Source of the DNA: Solirubrobacteraceae bacterium
GTDB lineage: Bacteria > Actinomycetota > Thermoleophilia > Solirubrobacterales > Solirubrobacteraceae
NCBI GenBank assembly: GCA_016463765.1
Contig: JAEMQS010000001.1
Span: 1-64,000 of the forward strand
Length of the DNA stretch: 64,000 nucleotides
Direction of reading: 5' to 3'
Numbering within the stretch: the first letter of the stretch is position 1; each line of letters opens with the position of its first letter. The translations under genes were made by a program, and so were the position numbers. Below, one piece after another: positions 58,898 to 64,000 of the stretch. The notes below the pieces were generated by a model that searched no databases, was not told where the DNA came from, and saw only the letters and a program-made list of their open reading frames with translations.

Positions 58898-60730
58898 ATG
58901 TCTGCCCTCTCCATCCGCGACTGGAGCCTGCGCACCAAGCTGCTGACCGGCTTCGGCGCGGTCCTCCTCCTCATGGTCGCGATCATCGTCGTCGCGATCT
59001 CCAGCGCCAAGGCGCTCAGCGACGACGCCGTCGCGAGCTTCGCGGACGACGCGATCCCGCTCGGGGCCGCCACCCAGGACCTCGTCACGCAGATGGTCAA
59101 CCAGGAGACCAGCGTCCGCGGGTTCCTGGTCACCGGGGAGGACACCAGCCTGGAGACGTACAACCAGGCCAAGAAGGACCTCGCGCAGGACCTCAAGACG
59201 ATCGAGCCGCTCGTCGCCGCGCACCCGATCATGGGTGACCTGATCGACCGCGCCGAGCCGCAGATGCAGGCCATCGAGGAGTACTTCGAGCAGCAGATCG
59301 CGCTCGTGCGTTCCGGCCCGGCGGGTCAGCGCCGCGCCCAGGCGCAGATCGGCGAGGGGCGCGAGCTCTTCGAGGAGTTCCGCGCGACCGCCGCCCTGAT
59401 CGAGGCGGACCGCGAGAAGTTCGTCCAGGACGCGGTCAACGAGCAGAGCGACAGCCTCGCCTCGACGCGGACGAAGCTCATCGGCATCGGCATCGCCGCG
59501 GCGCTGCTGGCCGCCGGCATCGCCCTGGTGCTGTCCCGTTCGATCAAGCGCGGCGTGGATCGCGTCCTGCTCAGCCTCGCGGAGCTGCGTGACCGTGCCG
59601 TCGTGCCGCTGGGCGAGGGCCTGGAGGCTCTGCGCGGCGGCGACCTGACGCGCGCCATCGCCCCGGAGGCGCCGGTCATCGAGAATCCGTCGAAGGACGA
59701 GATCGGCCAGGTCGGCACGGCCGTCAACGAGATCGGCGCCTCCGTGATCGCCTCGGCCGAGAGCTACGAGGACGCGCGCGCCGCACTCGTCGGGATGATC
59801 TCGCAGGTCTCCGAGACCGCGGGCACCGTCTCGTCCTCGTCGCAGCAGATGGCCTCCGTCTCCCAGGAGGCGGGCCGCGCGGTCGGCGAGATCGCGAACG
59901 CCGTCGGTGAGGTCGCCGGCGGGGCCGAGCGCCAGGTCCGTGCCGTCCAGGGCACGCGTGCCGGCATCCAGCAGATGAGCAGCGCGACGGACGAGTCCGC
60001 GGCGCAGGCCGAGCAGACCGCTGCGGCGGCCCGGGAGGCCGGCGAGGTCGCGAAGGACGGCGCCCAGGCCGTCCAGCGGGCGACCGAGGTCATGGCCTCC
60101 GTGCGCGAGGCGTCCGGTCAGGCGACCGACGCCATCCGTCAGCTCGGTGCCAAGAGCGAGCAGATCGGCGGGATCGTCGACACGATCACGACGATCGCCG
60201 AGCAGACCAACCTGCTCGCGCTCAACGCGGCCATCGAGGCCGCTCGGGCCGGCGAGCAGGGCCGCGGGTTCGCGGTCGTCGCCGACGAGGTCCGCAAGCT
60301 CGCCGAGGAGAGCCAGGAGGCGGCCGCCTCGATCGCCTCCCTGATCGGCGAGATCCAGTCCGAGACCGGCCGTGCCGTCGAGGTCGTCGAGGACGGCGGG
60401 CGCCAGACCGCCGAGGGTGCCTCCACGGTGGAGCAGGCCCGTGAGGCGTTCGTCCAGATCGAGTCGCGCGTCGACGACGTCAACCGGCGCGTCGCCGAGA
60501 TCGCGTCGGCCATCGGCCAGGTCGCTGCGAGCGCGCAGCAGATCACCGGTGAGGTCGAGGAGGTCGCCAGCGTGGCCGAGCAGACCAGCGCGTCGAGTCA
60601 GCAGGTCTCCGCGAGCACGGAGGAGACCAGCGCGTCGACCGAGCAGATCGCGGCCAGCGCCCAGGAGCTGTCGGCGTCCGCGGTCGAGCTCGAGCACCTC
60701 GTGTCGCAGTTCCGGCTCACCGAGGCGTAG
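58898..60730 (+). CDS. Methyl-accepting chemotaxis protein
   Basis: 610 aa. TM1 ([23 protein letters not shown]), a roughly 150-residue helical sensor with the CHASE3-like [19 protein letters not shown]2 ([20 protein letters not shown]), a HAMP-like region and a long coiled-coil signalling domain. The tip is [40 protein letters not shown], the universal MCP hairpin. AGGAG lies nine bases before the ATG. No cheA, cheW or flagellar genes are in the window, so its pathway partners must be elsewhere. Confidence 0.95.
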   Translation: MSALSIRDWSLRTKLLTGFGAVLLLMVAIIVVAISSAKALSDDAVASFADDAIPLGAATQDLVTQMVNQETSVRGFLVTGEDTSLETYNQAKKDLAQDLKTIEPLVAAHPIMGDLIDRAEPQMQAIEEYFEQQIALVRSGPAGQRRAQAQIGEGRELFEEFRATAALIEADREKFVQDAVNEQSDSLASTRTKLIGIGIAAALLAAGIALVLSRSIKRGVDRVLLSLAELRDRAVVPLGEGLEALRGGDLTRAIAPEAPVIENPSKDEIGQVGTAVNEIGASVIASAESYEDARAALVGMISQVSETAGTVSSSSQQMASVSQEAGRAVGEIANAVGEVAGGAERQVRAVQGTRAGIQQMSSATDESAAQAEQTAAAAREAGEVAKDGAQAVQRATEVMASVREASGQATDAIRQLGAKSEQIGGIVDTITTIAEQTNLLALNAAIEAARAGEQGRGFAVVADEVRKLAEESQEAAASIASLIGEIQSETGRAVEVVEDGGRQTAEGASTVEQAREAFVQIESRVDDVNRRVAEIASAIGQVAASAQQITGEVEEVASVAEQTSASSQQVSASTEETSASTEQIAASAQELSASAVELEHLVSQFRLTEA

Positions 60731-60735
60731 CCACG

Positions 60736-62217
60736 TCAGGCGATGGCGACCGCGCCCCCACGGCGCGGGTCGCCGCCGCCTGACAGCGCGCCGCCGGGCG
60801 TCCGCCGGATCGCCTGCACCCCGCCGAAGAACAGGTTGCGCGACCGGAAAGGCGCCACCGCCCGGCCCGCGCGCTCGAGCAGGTCGACCGGCACCCCGGG
60901 CTCGGCGTAGACGACACCGCTCTCGAAGTGCGCGCGCGGGGCGTCCACCGCGTCCTGCGCGTCGAGCCCGTGATCGACGATCCCCACGATCGTCTGCAGC
61001 AGCGCCGAGCGGATGCGGTTCGACCCCGCGCTGCCCAGCACCGCCTCGACGTCGTGCGGATCCCCGCGCGTCACCACAGTCGGCGCCATCATCGACGGCA
61101 TCCGCCGGCCCGGTGGTGCGGTGTGGAACCCCATCGGGCTGAGGTCCTCCTCGCCCATGATGTTGTTCACGTGGATGCCGGTGCCGGGAACGACGACGCC
61201 CGCGCCCTCGCCGTTCGTGCAGGTCACCGCGCACGCCAGGCCCTCGCCGTCGAGGACCGAGATGTGCGTCGTGGAGCCCAGCCGCATCGCCAGGAACGTG
61301 TCGAGGAAGCCGGGCTCGTCGAGGCCGTCGACGAACGCGTCGGTGCGCGCGGTCTGGGCGGCGTCCATCGCGTCGACCACCGCCGTGAGCGGCGGCGGCG
61401 ACGGCGCGCGGTCGAGCAGACCGAGGCTGTACGCGAGCAGGATGCCGCCGGCGCTCGGGGGCGGGTTCGTCAGGACCTCGCGTCCGCGGTAGGCGACCCG
61501 CGCGGGTGCTCGCGGGACCGCTTCGTACGTGGTGAGATCGGTCGGCGTCAGCACCCCGCCGCGCGCGTCGAGCCAGCTGACGACCGCGTCGGCGAGGTCC
61601 CCGCGGTAGAACGGGTCCGCGCCCTCGGCGCCGAGGCGATCGATCGCGTCGCCCATCTCCCCGAAGCGGAACCGCTCACCGGCACGCAGCGGACGGCCAC
61701 CCGGAGCGAAGACGGCACGGGCCTCGGGCGTCGACAGCAGGATGCCCGCGAGGATCTCGAAGACGTAGGCCTGCGGCTCGTTGAGCACCACGCCCTCGCG
61801 GGCCAGTCGCGCCGCCGGTGCGGTGAGCTGGTCGAGCGGCACGGTCCCCCAGCGCCGCGACGCCTCCACGATGCCCGCCGGGTTGCCGTACGGGCCGCAG
61901 GAGGCGGGGCCGACGTGGAAGATCTGCACCGCGTCGCCGAATGACACCGACACGGGGATGAGCGCCGCCTGCGCGGCGTGCGCCTCGGGGCCGAGGCCGG
62001 GCGCGCCGACGAAGAAGTCCAGCAGCGTCGGCTCGACCCCCGGGCCGGCGACGAGCAGGTAGCCGCCCGCGCCGGGACCGGTCAGCAGCGGCTCGGCCGT
62101 CCACGACGCGAGCATCGCGGCGATGGCCGCATCGACGGCGTTCCCTCCGGCGCGCAGGACCTGCGCGCCGGCATCCGCGGAGACGGGATGGCCGGCGGCG
62201 ACGACGCCGCCGGTCAT
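60736..62217 (-). CDS. Gamma-glutamyltransferase family protein (Ntn hydrolase)
   Basis: 493 aa. The N-terminal half begins VVAAGHPVSADAGAQVLRAGGNAVDAAIAAML. The autocleavage/catalytic Thr is in LGSTTHISVLDGEG, and GSAGSNRIRSALLQTIVGIVDHGLDAQDAVDAPR follows. It would be processed into two chains and hydrolyse or transfer gamma-glutamyl groups. No signal peptide is visible, unlike secreted bacterial Ggt, so it may be cytosolic. It starts 3 bp after the ftsZ stop and is probably in the parA-ftsZ operon. Confidence 0.9.
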   Translation of the reverse strand: MTGGVVAAGHPVSADAGAQVLRAGGNAVDAAIAAMLASWTAEPLLTGPGAGGYLLVAGPGVEPTLLDFFVGAPGLGPEAHAAQAALIPVSVSFGDAVQIFHVGPASCGPYGNPAGIVEASRRWGTVPLDQLTAPAARLAREGVVLNEPQAYVFEILAGILLSTPEARAVFAPGGRPLRAGERFRFGEMGDAIDRLGAEGADPFYRGDLADAVVSWLDARGGVLTPTDLTTYEAVPRAPARVAYRGREVLTNPPPSAGGILLAYSLGLLDRAPSPPPLTAVVDAMDAAQTARTDAFVDGLDEPGFLDTFLAMRLGSTTHISVLDGEGLACAVTCTNGEGAGVVVPGTGIHVNNIMGEEDLSPMGFHTAPPGRRMPSMMAPTVVTRGDPHDVEAVLGSAGSNRIRSALLQTIVGIVDHGLDAQDAVDAPRAHFESGVVYAEPGVPVDLLERAGRAVAPFRSRNLFFGGVQAIRRTPGGALSGGGDPRRGGAVAIA

Positions 62218-62220
62218 CGA

Positions 62221-63603
62221 TCAGCCTCGGGGAACGAACTCAGGGACGTCGAGCTGGTTGACGCCCAGCCCGGTCTGCCGGACCGAGGACCGCTCCGGAC
62301 GGGTGCGCTCCACGCGCGGCTCGCCCTTCGGCTCCTCGAGCACGCGGGAGATCGGCCGCGACGACACCGGGCCGTAGCCCGTGGCGACGACGGTGATCCA
62401 GATCTGGTCACCGAGCGTCTCGTCGACCATCGCGCCGAAGATGATGTTCGCCTCCGGATGCGCGGCGGCCGACACCGTCTTCGCGGCCTCGTTGACCTCC
62501 CACAGGGAGAGGTCGGCGCCGCCGGTGATGGAGAGCAGGATCTTGCGGGCGCCCTCCATGCTCGTCTCGAGCAGCGGGGACGAGCACGCCTGCTCGGCCG
62601 CCGTGATCGCCCGGTCGTCGCCCGTGCCCATGCCGATCCCGAGGAGCGCGTTGCCCGCCTCGGACATGATCGTGCGGACGTCGGCGAAGTCCAGGTTGAT
62701 GATGCCCGGCAGCGTCACGAGGTCGGACACGCCCTGCACGCCCTGGCGCAGCACGTCGTCGGCCACGTTGAAGGCAGCCATCATCGAGGTCTGCTTGTCG
62801 AGCACGGACAGCAGGCGGTCGTTCGGCACCGTGATGAGGGTGTCGACCTCCTGCGCGAGCGCGTCGACGCCCAGCTCTGCGGCGTCGCGGCGGCGCGTGC
62901 CCTCGAAGCCGAACGGCTTCGTGACGATGCCGACGGTCAGCGCGCCCACCTCGCGGGCGATGCGCGCCACGACGGGCGCGGCGCCCGTCCCGGTGCCGCC
63001 GCCGGCGCCCGCGGCCACGAACACCATGTCCGAGCCCTTGAGCAGCGACTTCAGGCGGTCGTAGTCGGCCATCGCGGCGTTGCGGCCGAGTTCGGGGTCC
63101 GCGCCGGCACCCAGACCGCGCGTCAGCTCTTCGCCGATGTGCACGGTGAGGTTCGCCGTCGAGGCCTGCAGCGACTGGACGTCGGTGTTCACCGCGATGA
63201 ACTCGATGCCGTTGATCTGCGCCTCGACCATGCGGTTGACGGCGTTGACGCCGCCGCCGCCCACACCCACGACGCGGATGATCGGATGCCCCGCGCGCGA
63301 TTCGCCGAACGACGACATCGGCATCGGCGAGCTGGAGAACGTCGTGTCGTCGGCCAGCGGGCGCTCGGGCTCGGGCTCGTATGACGACGTGGGCTCCAGG
63401 ACGTTGTCCGGGATGTCCGAGCTGAACGCGTGGCGCAGGCGCTCCTGCGGGGTCGGCGTCGGGTCCGCGGGCGCCGGAGCTGCCGCCTGCGGGGCGGGCT
63501 CGGCGGCCTCGGCCGCGCCCTCTGCCTCCGGCGCCGGCTCCGTCTTGCGGAACAGTTCGGCCAGCGGCCCTTCGCGCATGCTTGCGCGCTTATCCCTTGC
63601 CAT
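62221..63603 (-). CDS. ftsZ: Cell division GTPase FtsZ with about 95-residue N-terminal extension
   Basis: 460 aa. The GTPase core begins near residue 107 ([19 protein letters not shown]) and has the tubulin signature [15 protein letters not shown] near 199, about 95 residues later than usual. The T7 region [11 protein letters not shown] is present. The C-terminal [10 protein letters not shown] is the conserved tail that binds FtsA/SepF-type partners. Residues 1-100 are Ala/Pro/Glu-rich and probably disordered. The long start is well supported: AAGGAGGTG lies 7 bases before ATG 63603. It overlaps the parA stop by 14 bp. Confidence 0.95.
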   Translation of the reverse strand: MARDKRASMREGPLAELFRKTEPAPEAEGAAEAAEPAPQAAAPAPADPTPTPQERLRHAFSSDIPDNVLEPTSSYEPEPERPLADDTTFSSSPMPMSSFGESRAGHPIIRVVGVGGGGVNAVNRMVEAQINGIEFIAVNTDVQSLQASTANLTVHIGEELTRGLGAGADPELGRNAAMADYDRLKSLLKGSDMVFVAAGAGGGTGTGAAPVVARIAREVGALTVGIVTKPFGFEGTRRRDAAELGVDALAQEVDTLITVPNDRLLSVLDKQTSMMAAFNVADDVLRQGVQGVSDLVTLPGIINLDFADVRTIMSEAGNALLGIGMGTGDDRAITAAEQACSSPLLETSMEGARKILLSITGGADLSLWEVNEAAKTVSAAAHPEANIIFGAMVDETLGDQIWITVVATGYGPVSSRPISRVLEEPKGEPRVERTRPERSSVRQTGLGVNQLDVPEFVPRG

Positions 63604-64000
63604 GAGAGAGCACCTCCTTCGCGAGATCGCGATAGGACTGGGCGGCCACGCCGTCCGGGTCGTACTTGAGCACCGACATCCCCTTGACGGGGGCCTCCGC
63701 GAAGCGGATGGTCTTGCGGATCCGCGACGCGAAGACGCGATCCCCGAAGTTCTCCTCCAGCAGCGAGATCGCTTCCTGCGCGTGCAGGGTGCGGGTGTCG
63801 ACCAGCGTGGGCAGGATGCCCTCGATGTCGACGCCGGGGTTCAGTTCCTCACGGATCATGTGCAGCGTGTTCTGCAGCTGGATCAAGCCACGCATCGACA
63901 GATACTCGCACTGAACGGGGACGATCACCTTATGTGCGGCCGTCAGGGCGTTGATCGTGAGCAGTCCGAGGCTCGGCGGCGTGTCGATGCAGATGAAGTC
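63590..64000 (-). CDS. ParA/Soj-like partition ATPase, 5'-truncated
   Basis: The C-terminal 136 residues of a P-loop partition ATPase; the frame is open to the window edge. The visible Walker B region is [42 protein letters not shown], then [62 protein letters not shown]. This matches ParA/Soj rather than MinD. The ORF track shows only the part after an internal ATG. Its TAA lies inside the ftsZ start region, so the genes are coupled. Confidence 0.93.
   Translation of the reverse strand, partial: DFICIDTPPSLGLLTINALTAAHKVIVPVQCEYLSMRGLIQLQNTLHMIREELNPGVDIEGILPTLVDTRTLHAQEAISLLEENFGDRVFASRIRKTIRFAEAPVKGMSVLKYDPDGVAAQSYRDLAKEVLSHGKG

Noticed and set aside
58868-61234. 788-aa minus-strand ORF opposite the chemoreceptor
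   Set aside because: The plus-strand MCP is canonical; the antisense product is a repetitive Leu/Asp/Arg-rich shadow.

Overview
The window is one continuous stretch of a very GC-rich bacterial chromosome. It is densely packed with genes on both strands, most gaps are under 150 bp, and GTG starts and 4-bp start/stop overlaps are common. Several things suggest Actinomycetota: the broken but recognisable rpmE / prfA-prmC-tsaC / glyA / wecA order, Rpf-type muralytic enzymes behind ydaO-type riboswitches, ETF plus acyl-CoA genes, and a methyltransferase-GH57-GT4 operon. The secreted GH-like and propeller proteins and the DUF1385 gene next to rpmE make a deep-branching class such as Thermoleophilia (Solirubrobacterales) plausible. 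That placement is inference, not proof. I see no CRISPR, IS element, prophage, rRNA or tRNA.

Region by region. 1-272: 3' end of a urea/amino-acid ABC ATPase gene. 319-11543 (minus strand): a long, mostly overlapping operon. In transcription order it holds a cupin, a secreted GH-like protein, a metallophosphoesterase, TenA, a MalT-like LuxR regulator, a REC plus degenerate-EAL response regulator, a hybrid histidine kinase with HPt, and a membrane protein with two GGDEF domains. 11596-20967: TetR, then the housekeeping genes wecA, glyA, tsaC, prmC and prfA on the minus strand. They are interrupted by plus-strand envelope or secreted genes (GT4, beta-propeller). 21063-28915: a GGDEF-EAL gene, a second GH-like gene, DUF1385, rpmE and two overlapping GGDEF/HD-GYP genes. 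28920-35689: a secreted protein, the ETF-QO/etfA/etfB operon, a stand-alone B12-binding mutase subunit and another GGDEF protein. 35809-42885: cupredoxin, hydrolases, thiolase, leucyl aminopeptidase and acyl-CoA dehydrogenase. 42889-50994: meaB, an acyltransferase, two rpf-like genes each behind a c-di-AMP riboswitch, then GT4-GH57-methyltransferase resembling the mycobacterial methylglucose lipopolysaccharide cluster. 50969-57216: two photolyases flanking a P450/TetR pair and a membrane protein. 57258-64000: LON-domain protein, DMT transporter, chemoreceptor, gamma-glutamyltransferase, an FtsZ with a long N-terminal extension, and a partial ParA.

Themes. Second-messenger signalling is dense: five intact or near-intact GGDEF genes, one dead EAL regulator and two c-di-AMP riboswitches. 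Many genes, on both strands, have a TANNNT-like box 7-9 nt upstream of the start codon and no Shine-Dalgarno sequence, which points to widespread leaderless transcription. The same pattern decides several starts. Two near-identical hairpin repeats supply the same C-terminal peptide, GRSTSP, to two unrelated proteins.
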